A stretch of DNA of 64,000 nt from Euglena gracilis (taxonomy: Eukaryota; Euglenida; Euglenophyceae; Euglenales). The translations under genes and the position numbers were made by a program. The stretch lies in contig CP154955.1 in NCBI GenBank assembly GCA_039621445.1, positions 54,813,341 through 54,877,340 on the forward strand, read 5' to 3'. Under the pieces are notes generated by a model that was not told the origin of the DNA, ran no database searches, and saw only the letters and a program-made list of their open reading frames with translations. Of this stretch, positions 1 through 10,939 are shown piece by piece. Positions within the stretch are counted from its first letter, which is position 1. Every line of letters begins with the position of its first letter.

Positions 1-300
1 CCAAGAAGCAGCAAGAAGAGGGCAAAGATGCCAAAGGCGTCAAAATTGACCAAGGAGGCCCAGAGGCAAAAGTCGCCAAAAAATTGCCAAAAGTGGACCA
101 CAGTGGAAAAAGTGCCAAAAGCAGTGAGAAGCGACCAAGCGAGCTAAAAATGGCAAAGATTGGCCAAAAGCAGCATAAAAGGGCCAAGAGTGGCGAAATG
201 TGGCCAAAAGCAGTCAATAGCAACCAAGAAGCGGAAAGGGCACCATTGAGGACTTCAAAGGCGCCGCAGGAAGATGCAGAGCGATGCTGGATGATGCAGG
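1..300. repeat. Degenerate GCCAAAA-rich short-period repeat
   Basis: The first 300 bases are built from variants of a short GGCCAAAAG/GCCAAAAGTGG motif spaced about 10-20 bases apart. An 89-residue Lys/Ser-rich frame runs through it, but it looks like a by-product of the repeat and I do not call it a gene. From 300 to 1420 I see AT-rich sequence with poly-T runs and no convincing exon. Confidence 0.4.
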
Positions 301-1421
301 ACCCAAAGGGGTGGGTCAGCCAAAGGGGGGGATTCACAAATGGGTGTTTATAAATATTCAAAGACTTATTGGCCAAACCCCCCAAAATGGCCCGTTAAAC
401 CCCCTCACGCTGCAGTTTTTTAAGCAAAGTTTGTCAAGAATGGCATTTTTGATGACGATTGGTCTCATAAAAAATGGCCAAAAATGAGTTTGTGGGTGTT
501 TTGCAGCTGAATAACCATCAGTGGCCTCCAAGCACCTTCGGCCACGACCCTGGGAGTTTCGCAAGGAGGGGTCCGGTGCGGGGGGTTGGGCTGTTCCGAA
601 CCCACAACACACCAAAATGGCCTGGGGGAACCAGTGATGCCCCGGCCCTGTTTCACGCCGCCTCACTCCCTCCAGGGCGGCCTTTAAAGACACAATTATT
701 TTTTTTGTCAAGGACTTCCCCGCAACAACCCTTAGGCCAGAGGGCCAACCACCGGCCAGTCTCAGGGGTCGAACACGGTCGAAAATTCGACATTTCGAAA
801 CAGCCACGTCTTCAATGTTTTTGGGTGGATGGGCAACGGTTCAAGGATGCCAGAAATATCTTTTTTCCCGACGTCGATGTGTTCGGTCAAATCATGGCCA
901 ATCTTTCTGCTGTTTTTTTTGTGAATTTTGCATTGAATGTGCCGGGACCAGAAATACTGCTTGAGGACCGCCCTGAATGCCACACACACAATACCTACAA
1001 CTGCGCAATGACGTGTGGGAGTTCACCCTGACCCACTTGACCTGCGTCACAGAGCTGCCCATGCGTGGCAGAAAATAATAGGCCGCCGAGGGACTCCCTG
1101 AAGGAAAGGGGTTTGTGGGTGAGTTTGTGGTTTTTAATGGCAAGCATATCGGTTATTTCTTTGTAGAAATTAATGAACAGTTTTTTTTTTAAGAGGTCTC
1201 GGCAGTGTTTGATTGTGGTTTGTAGTGTCTCGGCAGTGTATTTGTTTGGCTCAGCGTAGAACAGCTGGCCAGCCCCTTTTTGCTTGGTCCAGCCAAAAAA
1301 ATTTCGGTCCCAAAGCGCCGAGATTGTTTGAGGAAGGTGTTCAAGAATTATCATTTTTTCCAATCTTCCATTAAAATAAACGTGCTGTCGTGTGTTTGCA
1401 TTGTTTTTTTTTGTCTGTCCG

Positions 1422-1528
1422 ACTTCTAGCCAGTGAACAAAGTCGAAAGCCCAAAAATATCATTTGGATTTTGATGATTGTTCAAAATGATGTTTTTGGG
1501 CTTTTGACTTTGTTCACTGACTAGAAGT
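1422..1528. mobile_element. Foldback (palindromic) MITE-like element
   Basis: The two halves are near-perfect reverse complements. The left arm starts ACTTCTAGCCAGTGAACAAA and the right arm ends with its complement, ...CTAGAAGT. The stem is roughly 44 bp with a few mismatches, and the loop is about 18 bases around 1466-1483. Such a long isolated hairpin is typical of foldback or miniature inverted-repeat elements. I see no clear target duplication beside it. Confidence 0.7.
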
Positions 1529-2790
1529 GGTACACGATGAAAGCACAGACAATGACAGTGCGTTTTTTTATTGGAAGATTCTGCATGCCACATCATTAAT
1601 AAATGAGGAGGTTTATGGTTGTGAATGTTTGCATTTTTTTCTGATTTTATCTGCATTTTTTTTTCAGAGATTGCATCTATTTGGGTTTTACACTGGCCCA
1701 AGAGTTTTGCTGTTGGTGGGGGCGGCTGATGAGAAAAATCCAACAGCGAAAAAATCACTGAATGATCAATATGCAAAATCAGGATTATTTTTCAACCACT
1801 GAGTCATGACTGCACATTTTACAGTTTAAGCACCCCAGGGGGGGAGATGCTTGGCTTGGGCTAGAATTTTGGGCTGGCTAGGCCATCCCCTGGGAGGGGG
1901 GGGGGGGGGCTGGACCCCAGCTGCACCTGACTGGGCCGCTGGGCCAAAATTGGACAACAACCCAAAACCCAAAAAAATGAACCGCAAAACACAGCGTTGA
2001 AAAAATGAGCATCCGGCAACCTAAAACACGCCCCAAACACATTCTTGCAGCTCCCCACCTGTGGTTTGTGCGCCTCTGTTCCCGACGCTATGGCCAGTTT
2101 TATGATGCAGGCGCTGGATTTCACACCAGAGCCCTCTACAGCGCAGGCAGCGCAACCGAAGGGTTTTGAAGGGTTGGCAAGGGGTTTTCTTGAGCCCCCA
2201 CGAGGTTGATGGGCGCTTTGATTTGGCTTCTTCCGGTGCACTGATTTTTTTTGATCCCAAGATGATCAAAGGTTGGCTGACCCATGAAATGGACATTGAT
2301 GCAGAGATAGACAGTTTGTATGAATGCATGAAATATATGGATGGAATGTGTATGTGGATATGCATTCTATGGAAGAAGTGTGTGCGCGCATGTGTGTTTT
2401 TGCATTTATCAAAAAGGGTGTCGTTAGCAGATATGATATATGCATGATATTTCCATGCTGATGTATATTCTCAGCACACCGATTTCAGGGCCTGAAAATC
2501 TGCCATCATGCCATACCCCCCCCCCCATCCCACTGGCGAGGTGCCAAAACCGTTGCCAATAAAAAATGGACTGCTTTTAGGTGCCTGCCCCTGAGAAAAA
2601 AAAGACCACGTGCCCGGCGTAACTCAGCACTACAACTTGGATCCTGCTACACCCCCCCAGGGGGGGTCACTGATTATTTCCGAGAAAAAAATGAGTGACT
2701 GGTTATTGGAAGAGTGGAGGTCTCCCCTCCCCCTCGGGTGGGGGGTCGGTAAAAAAAATTGTATGGTCTGTGTGTCTGTGTGTATCACAC
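1529..2790. other. Non-coding, low-complexity stretch
   Basis: This stretch holds poly-C/poly-G runs (about 1895-1910 and 2517-2526), AT-rich blocks and no exon I can support. A GC-moderate patch at 2160-2290 is open in one frame but has no splice-site or composition support. Positions 2690-2765 resemble the segment at 18650-18720 and lie just upstream of a paralogous exon in each case. Confidence 0.4.
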
Positions 2791-2811
2791 TCACGCGCGC
2801 GCACACACACA

Positions 2812-2890
<79 letters not shown>

Positions 2891-2945
2891 CACCCCCACA
2901 CAGACACACACACACACACACACACACACACCTCACACACACGCG
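2791..2945. repeat. Compound microsatellite (CA)n-(CG/CA)n-(GA)n-(CA)n
   Basis: The tract reads CACGCG, then ACGC repeats, CA repeats, about 11 GA units and CA repeats again. It ends about 30 bases before the candidate exon at 2975. The His/Thr/Arg- and Val/Cys-rich frames on both strands are repeat artefacts. Confidence 0.95.
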
Positions 2946-2974
2946 TGCAAGTTGGTTCCCCCGCCCCGGCAGCG

Positions 2975-3082
2975 GGCCCCGGCGGTGACCCCTGCGCCCC
3001 CGGTCCGGTACTGTTCCTGGACGCCAAGCTGCCCGACGTCATGGACTTCCAGAGCGTCTCGACCCTCATCGGCCTGTCCAGG
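2975..3082 (+). CDS. Candidate exon 1 of a duplicated module
   Basis: This is an exon-like GC-rich block with strong GC bias at third codon positions. It encodes [18 protein letters not shown] followed by a [12 protein letters not shown] end. The downstream boundary is a GT at 3083-3084. The upstream boundary is uncertain, with AG candidates near 2950-2975. A closely related peptide (LVLFLDDLLP ... ATLIGL) occurs at 18735-18930, which is the main support that this is real protein sequence. I do not recognise the family. In phase it joins the block at 3695. Confidence 0.5.
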
Positions 3083-3694
3083 GTGGCTGCCATGGCGTCT
3101 TTGGCAGACCCCCCCCCAGGGCTGAACGAGATTTCCACAAACCGTATGGGCGGCGTTGGGGGCATCGACCCCCAGGGACAGATGGGAAGCCCTTTGGTAT
3201 TTAGGTGGGCGGTAGGGGGGTCGGGAACGCCCCCCTCGATGTCGAGAGGGGGTGTCCAGACCCCATGCCCGCCTTGGCAGGGTCTGAAAATAGTGAACAT
3301 TTTTCTTCCGACGCTGTGCGCTGGAAAATGAAAAAAAGAAAACCGTTTTTTTCCTCGTTTATCACAATTTTTGGATGCCATGGTGATTTTCACATAAGAA
3401 ATTTCCGCAAAAAAACTGCGCATTTTTAATTGATTTTCAAAGAAAATAAGGTATTTTTTCCAGAATTTTGGCTTGGTTTCCGGCCCTGTGTCGTCCATAA
3501 AACCGAAAAATCCCCGACCCCTTCATTTTCGAGGTGGGAGGAGGGCGCCGGTCTGTGGAAGGGGGGGAGGGGCCAGTCAGGGGAAGGAGGGGTTAACCCC
3601 ACCCGCCTGAGATACTTCGAACCGTCATGAAATCATGTTTCTCCCCCCCCCCCCCCCCCCGCCTGAAACCTGCCTCCTGACCCCCCCGTCCTAG

Positions 3695-3776
3695 CTTGCC
3701 CTGCCACCGCGGGACGTGCTCGGCCCCAACCTCCACGTGTGGCGTGAGCCCCTCTGGGCATACGCCGACTGGACGG
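3695..3776 (+). CDS. Candidate exon 2 of the duplicated module
   Basis: It follows a CTAG acceptor at 3691-3694 after a C/T-rich stretch, and encodes LALPPRDVLGPNLHVWREPL plus a short tail. The paralogous block at 18.8 kb continues ATLIGL directly into RELLGPRLHVWREP, so the joint between 3082 and 3695 lies exactly where the other copy is uninterrupted. That supports both the splice sites and phase 0. The donor is the first GT of a 270-bp (GT)n tract. Function unknown. Confidence 0.55.
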
Positions 3777-4775
<999 letters not shown>

Positions 4776-4857
4776 GCGACCACCGCCAGCTGTACGGCAA
4801 TGGGATGGTGTACAGCATGGCCATGGACCATACTGCTGCCTTATGCTCCCCTCAGGG
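4776..4857 (+). CDS. Candidate short exon
   Basis: A good pyrimidine-rich acceptor (TTGTCCCCAACTCCCTGTAG) precedes a block coding DHRQLYGNGMVYSMAMDHTA with regular codons. The 3' boundary is not clear. It is supported only by composition and the acceptor. No family is recognised. It could belong to the same transcript as the exons at 3.0-3.8 kb. Confidence 0.35.
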
Positions 4858-4895
4858 GTGGCTAACTGTTTTTTTTCTTGCTTTCCAGAGTGATT

Positions 4896-5058
4896 TTACG
4901 TTGGTTGTTGTTGGTGGTGGTGGTGGTGGTGGTGGTGGTGTTGCTGTTGTTGTTGTTGTTGTTGGTGTTGTTGTTGTTGTTATTGCTGTTGTTGTTGTTG
5001 GTGGTGGTGGTGGAGTTGTTGTTGTTGTTCTTGTTGTTGTTGCTGCTGCTGCTGCTGC

Positions 5059-5121
<63 letters not shown>
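4896..5121. repeat. (GTT)n / (GTG)n trinucleotide repeat
   Basis: This is about 225 bases of GTT with GTG, GCT and TTA interruptions. The poly-Val and poly-Leu frames are artefacts of the repeat. The tract lies about 40 bases after the candidate exon at 4776-4857. From 5122 to about 6000 I see AT-rich and poly-G/C sequence with no supportable exon. Confidence 0.95.
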
Positions 5122-5123
<2 letters not shown>

Positions 5124-6002
5124 GCTCAAGCCCCCCCAGGGAAGGGAGTGCAGTTAAAAGGCCCGAATTGCGCCAAAAGCTGGTGGAAAGTTTTTGAGAA
5201 AATGGTCAGATTTGTAGACACGTCCGTTTTGTGAGGGGTGCTGGGAGGTTGAAAATATGCACCATGCAAATTTACAGTTGTTTGCTGTTTTCTTATGTTT
5301 TGGTTGCTTTGCAGCTTTTTTGCAGTTTTGGGTTTTTTTTGTTTTTTGTAGGTGGCAATTAATGCGCGAAAATTGCGCGGCCTGTTTTTATTGATCAATG
5401 TTACTTGTTGGAAAGAGTCTTAAAATTTCCAAGCCCAATGCAGCAGGGTTTTGTACACTCCAAAAAAAATTGATTGTATTTTCAGTTTTATGCAGCACAG
5501 TTTTTTCAATGCCTGTGTGTGTGTCCCCCCTGAGAGTTAGTGACACCACAGGGACGTTGATTTTCAAAAGGGACTGATTGGAAAGTTTTCTTAAAGTGGC
5601 AAGTATCCACCTAATCGAGGAGGAGGGGGAGTTTGTCAGCAGTGGTATGCCATAGATCCTGCGTTGAAGACTGGCGGCCAGGCCTTATCTTGCAGGAACC
5701 GGGGGGGGGGGGCAGGGGGGATGCAGCCAGTCGAAAATGGGCCAGTCCAATTTCTAGAAATGGGCCCCTCTCTGGGGGCTCCTCCAACAGCTGCAGCTGG
5801 TGGAGAACGATTTGGCCCCCAAAGCCTGTCAGAACTGCCTTTTTTAGCTTTTTTTGGAGTTTTTTTTTGGGGACCAAAATTGTCCCGGAAACACCACGTT
5901 AAAAAAAAACCCTTCGACAGCGGTACGAAACGCCAACTATTCACCTTATTCCCCCGCAACCGGAACCTTCGGGGGGTTGTCTGGCGGCCTTTCCTTCCAG
6001 AC

Positions 6003-6120
6003 AGTGGAAGCAAAGGCCTGCTGGAGGTGTGCCCGACGACGAAGTGGTTCGGCGACTGCGAAGCCAGTACTACCGCCTGGTGGTGTACGGTGTGCTGGGG
6101 CAGCAGCATCCGTTGTAGTA
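6003..6120 (+). CDS. Candidate exon (uncertain frame)
   Basis: A CCTTCCAG acceptor is followed by a GC-rich block. The most protein-like frame reads GVPDDEVVRRLRSQYYRLVV followed by YGVLGQQ, with GC-rich third positions. A second frame is also open (LLEVCPTTKWFGDC), so the frame is not settled. A GTAAGA donor lies at about 6119. Unrecognised. Confidence 0.3.
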
Positions 6121-6856
6121 AGAGGATGTTCAGATTTTGGCTAAAAATAATGGCATCACTCGTTCCACTGAGGGTTCCGTTCGGGGGGACTCGCATGAGG
6201 TTCGCTGATTTACATGCCGTCTTGGAAGTCTCCAAAATGGTTGCGGCAATCGGGCCTCTCGGCGGGTCAACAACGGTGGGATCACCAACGCGGGGAATTC
6301 CCGATGCTGGTTTATCCAACGCAGCAGAAACCTGACCATCCAACCTGGTAACCGCATCTTCCATTGAGTGGCATTTCCGATTCATGGATTCTTCAAGACA
6401 GAGCGAGCCCGTACAAACTCCAGCACCCAGAAAACTCTTTTTATTCTGTGGCGATCAGTGAAGAAATGGGGAGGGCTATAATTTGGGTGGCCGAAATGGG
6501 GGGGGTGATGGTTTAAATGCTCAACTCCGGATTTTGGATGAGTCCCATCATGGAAAACTCGCACAAATAAATAAAATGTTCACACAATTCCTGAAAAATT
6601 GCTCTGTTTGTGCGATTTCTCAGATTATCGTAAGGTGTATTTGCATTGTGGAGGCTGAGGTTCACCGCATTTGTGGCCAACTTCCACGTGTCTAACATTT
6701 GGAACAAAGCGTCAAGACTTGTCAACGAGCTTTAGACAATTTTGTCCGCTCGACTCTTCACACTTCACACTCCCCCCTCCGCGGCACGCACTGCTTAATG
6801 CGACAGAATTGGGTGTGAGATGAGATGCTCCCGTGCTGTCCGCCTCCGTGGCCCAG

Positions 6857-6955
6857 GGAGCGCCATCCGCAGCACGCCGTTCTGGGAGGAGGTGACAGCA
6901 GCCCTGCCCCCGGACCGGGTGTGGGCAGTGGTCGGGGAGGGGCAGGCCGCCTCTT
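6857..6955 (+). CDS. Candidate exon
   Basis: The block after GTGGCCCAG encodes SAIRSTPFWEEVTAALPPDR and then VWAVVGEGQ, with strong GC bias at third positions. It is open and in frame with the helix-turn-helix ORF further on, but an internal GT at 6920 could be its donor. It may be one of the dispersed GC-rich exon series. Function not recognised. Confidence 0.35.
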
Positions 6956-7142
6956 GGTTGGGCTGGTTGGCCCAGAAAGATTTCTGCCCGAAAATATGTC
7001 CAATTTTGTTCCTCCCGCACCAAACAGTCCAGACCATGGTGAGGGTATTGAGTGAGCATAGGTTTGGTTGGCGGAGGGAGTTCAGACCCCTCCCCGGAGG
7101 GGATCCAGACCTCCCAGTCACCAACCCCCCCCCTAATTGTAA

Positions 7143-7215
7143 GAGCGGGTGCTCTTGTAGTGGACGCTCGCTTCGCCAGAGGGGGGTGCTCTTCTATTTG
7201 GACCCTGCTCTTGTA
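7143..7215. repeat. Dispersed repeat, copy 1 (GTAGTGGACGCTCG family)
   Basis: The segment with GCTCTTGTAGTGGACGCTCG, CTTCGCCAGAGGGGGG and TTTGGACCCTGCTCTTGTAG recurs at 7753-7830. The two copies bracket the helix-turn-helix ORF. Confidence 0.75.
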
Positions 7216-7260
7216 GTGGACATCACACACATTTTCCAACAGTGTTTCCCACTTGCCTCA

Positions 7261-7653
7261 ATGTCCGACTCCGAGGCTAGCGTGGTGCACTCCGGTGCCC
7301 CCAGCCGGTCAGGTTGGTCCTCCGAATCAAAGTCGGAGCATTCGTCGGCAGTGGGTCACTCGTCTTCTGAGTCTGATGCACCCAAAGGTAAGCACAAAAA
7401 GTTTGATTTTAATGTTCAACTGGAGATCGGAGAATATGCACTACGAGTTAAGAGTAACTCAAAAGCAGCAAAGGATTATGGTGTAGGTCGGGCTTTTGTG
7501 CAGCGTGTGGTGAAGAAGAATCAAAAAATTCCTGATGGCAATTGCCAGTTCAAGCCCAGTCAGTTTCCGGTCCCCTCAACCTCCATTCCTCCACCTAAAC
7601 CGGCAGCCAAGCGCCAACGGCAGCCGAGGTTGGGGGAATTGTTCAGCCGCTGA
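7261..7653 (+). CDS. Putative helix-turn-helix DNA-binding protein
   Basis: The frame from the ATG at 7261 gives 130 residues ending in TGA. Residues 1-42 are Ser/acidic-rich. Residues 47-90 (around FDFNVQLEIGEYAL ... NSKAAKDYGVGRAFVQRVVK) have the spacing of a homeodomain-like helix-turn-helix of the kind found at the N-terminus of CENP-B/Brinker-type and transposase-derived proteins. The C-terminus is Pro/Lys/Arg-rich (KRQRQPR). The upstream frame stays open, so this ATG could be internal to a longer exon. The context, between two copies of one dispersed repeat, also fits a domesticated or decayed transposase N-terminus. The DNA-binding role is inferred from this pattern only. Confidence 0.45.
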   Translation: MSDSEASVVHSGAPSRSGWSSESKSEHSSAVGHSSSESDAPKGKHKKFDFNVQLEIGEYALRVKSNSKAAKDYGVGRAFVQRVVKKNQKIPDGNCQFKPSQFPVPSTSIPPPKPAAKRQRQPRLGELFSR

Positions 7654-7752
7654 GCTCTGGGAAGCTTGCCTTTTTGAGGCAAGTTGCAAACCTTGCCACA
7701 ATCACATGGAATGACTTGCCTTGCTTCTGCTTCCACTTTTTTTTCCAGGGGG

Positions 7753-7830
7753 ATGCTCTTGTAGTGGACGCTCGCTTCGCCAGAGGGGGGGGTACTCTAT
7801 TATTTGGACCCTGCTCTTGTAGAGGGCACG
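7753..7830. repeat. Dispersed repeat, copy 2 (GTAGTGGACGCTCG family)
   Basis: Second copy of the repeat at 7143-7215 in the same orientation, slightly longer, and followed by poly-G. Confidence 0.75.
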
Positions 7831-8149
7831 CCCTACTATTTGGGGGGTGGGGGGTTCACACAAACTGGGCCAGAAGCGAAGTTAGCACCGGCCATAAACA
7901 GACAAGCAGCCCAAGTGCAACTGAGGGGGTCCAGACCCCTTCAGACCGGGGGGGGGGGTCGGGGAAACCAGAAAAATCTCTGGCGCAAATCATCAGAGAG
8001 GATGAAATTATTGGTAGCTTTTTAAACTTTTCAAAAAGAAAAGTTTGCAAACCCGCAGATTTTGGCTTTTTAAGGCCCAAAAAAATATGGCGCCTTGCGC
8101 AAATTTTTTTTTCAAAGGGGGGTTCTGCAGGGATCTTCACATTTCCTGA

Positions 8150-8238
8150 AAGGCAAATTCACGGAAATTCACGGAGGTTCACGGAAATGGGCGGAAGGCC
8201 ATTTTCACGGAAATCACGGAAATTCACGGATGAAGCAG
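8150..8238. repeat. (TTCACGGAAA)n short tandem array, part 1
   Basis: It consists of repeated TTCACGGAAAT, TTCACGGAGG and ATCACGGAAA units. A second array of the same unit lies at 8578-8632, on the other side of the exon at 8457-8561. Confidence 0.8.
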
Positions 8239-8456
8239 AGGGTTCGAAGTAAATTTTGGGTCTTTTTTTGCATGTCCTTTGTGTCATTGACGATCACGAT
8301 TGGGCATTGTCACAATCTCAAGACATTGCTCAATCGTGTCATTGAGCCGGGCCCTTCTGTTGCAAATGTGGAAAATTCATTTGTTGTTGTGTCTGAACGT
8401 GTGTTTGTTTTTACATAATCATGGATTTATCATTTTTTATATTTTTTTCTTCCTAG

Positions 8457-8561
8457 CCAAGACACCCCTGAAGCAGTTGGATTTTCGGGAGTCGGTGAAG
8501 AATCAAAACCTCACCCAGGCAATCACAGATTATTTTGAGCGTTTTTTACCTTCATATACAG
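8457..8561 (+). CDS. Candidate internal exon with canonical splice sites
   Basis: A strong pyrimidine tract and acceptor (TTTTTTTCTTCCTAG) precede the exon, and ACAG|GTGGGA ends it. The phase-2 frame reads KTPLKQLDFRESVKNQNLTQ followed by AITDYFERFLPSY. Codon use is not GC-rich, unlike the exon series at 3-24 kb, and is closer to the helix-turn-helix ORF at 7261, so it may belong to the same gene. No family recognised. Confidence 0.5.
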
Positions 8562-8577
8562 GTGGGATGGGAACAGG

Positions 8578-8632
8578 AAATTCACAGAAAATCACGGAAA
8601 ATCACGGAGAATCACGGAAAATCACGGATACA
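8578..8632. repeat. (ATCACGGAAA)n short tandem array, part 2
   Basis: About five copies of AATCACGGA(A/G), the same unit as at 8150-8238. It begins about 16 bases after the exon donor. Confidence 0.8.
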
Positions 8633-9261
8633 TTTTGGCCTCGGCCAGAACAGAAATGTAAGGATCCCTGGGGTCCGATCCACCCCACCCCCCCTCCGGG
8701 TTCCAGACCACCCCCCCCCATTTAATATGTCGCTTTTTCCCGCCCATTTAATGTCCGGCTTAATACCATCATTCAATACCCGCTCATTTAATACCCTGCC
8801 CACAGCTGTTTGGCCAGTTTCAAGGTTTCATCATTGTGGAAGTGCCCCCGACCGAAGTTGGCAAAGGCTTTCTGTGGGAGATTTTCCAGTTTCCCACAAG
8901 ACAACTGGGGTGTCATGGTTTGCAACTTCCTCGATTTCGAAATCTGTCGAGGAGCGGCCTTTTTTATCGATTTTTGGCTTTCTTTTATCCCTCCCCCGGT
9001 GTGGGGGGAGGGGGTCGGGGTTGGGTCTCAGTGGGTACAGGAGAGGACGCCTGGTGTGGGGGGGGGGGGCTGGGGGCGCCCCCCCTCCCCCCCCCCCCCG
9101 AAGGGGTCCAAACTGGGTAGGATTTACCCGCCCCCCCCCCTGGATGAGCCCCCCCCCCTTTGGACTCTGCCAGTTCCGGCCCAAAAATCGATATTTTCCA
9201 AATATCTCGGAAATGACCAGGCGTCCGGGTATGTGGGTGGTGGGTCCCATATGCCGGGCTG

Positions 9262-9412
9262 GGGGGACCCTCAGGGTTTTCAGCACAACCCCGGCGGAGA
9301 GGGGAGGCCTGGCGGGCGACCCTCCGGCCGGCTGGGAGGAGTTCTTCACGCAGGGCCAATCGCTGCGCGCCACCGCCCCGGGACTGGATTGCCCCTGTGG
9401 CGGGATCGCGTG
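9262..9412 (+). CDS. Candidate exon (weak boundaries)
   Basis: A high-GC3 frame encodes VFSTTPAERGGLAGDPPAGW and then EEFFTQGQSLRATAPGLDCP. There is no convincing acceptor, and the only donor candidate (GTTTCT at 9411) is poor. It is composition-supported only and unrecognised. Confidence 0.28.
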
Positions 9413-9524
9413 GTTTCTCCCCCCCCCCAAATACGTGCCATTTTTTTTTTCGTTTTGCGTTTGGAAGTGCCAAAGGTCAACACAGACGTTGAAGCACCAT
9501 GCTGGTATCTGAAGTTGATTAATT

Positions 9525-9560
9525 ATTCATTTATTATTCATTATTTATTTATTTATTTCT

Positions 9561-9595
<35 letters not shown>

Positions 9596-9647
9596 TTTGT
9601 TTATTTATTTATTTGTTTGTTCATTTATTTATTTATTTATATTTCAT
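9525..9647. repeat. (ATTT)n tetranucleotide repeat
   Basis: About 120 bases of TTTA/ATTT units with a few C and G substitutions. Confidence 0.95.
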
Positions 9648-10068
9648 TTTGTACCCGTTTCAGTTATCAGAACCCTGTGAGTCCAGTTCGCCGTGTCCAA
9701 TTGGTCCAGCATCCCAGCCCGGTTTCTGAAACTGTCACTGCTGCGCAAGAAAAGTGCACTGGTGTTTCCATTCTGTCTCGGCAGAACCGACGGCTGGCTG
9801 GCTCTGCCGCACAAGACTCGGCAGGTGCCCCAACTGTGAGAGGTAGCTCCTCCAATTCTGGCAGTTGATCGCCACAAAGGGGGGGGGGGGTGGACGCCAA
9901 GCAAGCCCCCCATTTTTCCCAGCCCCAGCATTTTTCGGTCCTTGTGTTACGGGGCAACATACTTCACCCCCGAGGGGTTAGGCTTGGGTGGCCCCCCTTC
10001 GAGTTTGAGGTTAGTTAAAAGTCAAAATGGAGATTTTATGTTGTAAGTTAGAAAACTCAGCACCGGAG

Positions 10069-10381
10069 CAGGCTGTTTTTTTAGTCGGGTGCCGACGCCA
10101 CCCCGGGGGGGGGGGGGCTGCCTGGGCAGGCACTCCAAGGGACTCCCTATCCGACCCCCCCCAGGGGGGGGGCACACAGCCAAAAGTGCCCTGGCACAGA
10201 CCCCAGCGCCTAAGGCACCGGGGAGCCAAAAAAATGGCTTATTTTCAAAGGAATGTGCCTGGGCACAGGCCGAAATCCGACCCTACCCGGGGGGGGGGGG
10301 GTAGAGCCTGCCTCTACCTGCCTGGGCAGGCACCCCAAGACACTGCGGACCCCCCCGGGGGTTGGTAAAAAAAGCAGCCGG
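10069..10381. mobile_element. hAT-type MITE, family C (313 bp)
   Basis: The terminal inverted repeats are CAGGCTGTTTTTTTA at the left and the complement of CCGGCTGCTTTTTTTA at the right. It is flanked by an exact 8-bp duplication CACCGGAG (10061-10068 and 10382-10389). An 8-bp target duplication plus a CAGG-type terminus is diagnostic of the hAT superfamily. The core holds a GCGCC-TAA-GGCAC hairpin and G/C runs. It is non-autonomous, with no transposase frame. The flanks (10025-10068, 10390-10620) would join into a mildly coding-like stretch, but I cannot fix a frame. Confidence 0.8.
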
Positions 10382-10939
10382 CACCGGAGGCGTCCCTCAC
10401 CATCTTCGGGACGATCCATCCAAATTGACAGATTATCAACATGCTTCTGTCGTGTCAAGCGGGCAGCATCCACCACACTGGGGACGCCCCCAGCAGGACC
10501 GTCGCTCCGGTCCCGGCTCCGCTTTCGTGCGGGAAATGCTGACGGAGAATTTCTGCCCCGCCCCACGGCCGAAAAGCCCCGGGATGGTTAAGACTCCCTC
10601 GGCCAGGGCCCTGGGACCATCCCACTCTGATCAGTTAGGCAGCTCAGTTCAAAAGCAGCCGTGCCTTTCACCCACAAAAGGGTACGTTTCATTCCTGTCC
10701 GGGAGAAATAAAATGCCCCCCCCCCTCCTCGTAGCATTTTGAAGCTCATTTCTTTGCTGGTTGCAAAAGTTCGTGAGGCGTTCATTTCGCATAAAACTGG
10801 CTAAAAATATAGGCGGAAATTTTTGCCCAATTGCCCAAATCCTGATCTTCCTCCTGTTCCGAACTGGAACCCTGTCATTGTACCCTTGTCCATCATCCGA
10901 ACAAACCCCGACCTAACATCCGGAGGAGGCTTTCCGTAC

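Noticed and set aside
4805-5234. Poly-Val and poly-Leu frames of 118-130 residues
   Set aside because: They are a (GTT)n/(GTG)n repeat. No start context or flanking coding signal.
5636-6385. A 249-residue minus-strand frame
   Set aside because: It spans poly-G/C runs and repeat-like sequence without a domain or codon bias. The + strand exon-like block at 6003-6120 is better supported.
10210-10591. Possible exon in the flanks of the family C MITE
   Set aside because: All three + frames and one minus frame are open after 10390, and no frame shows clear third-position bias, so it is not called.
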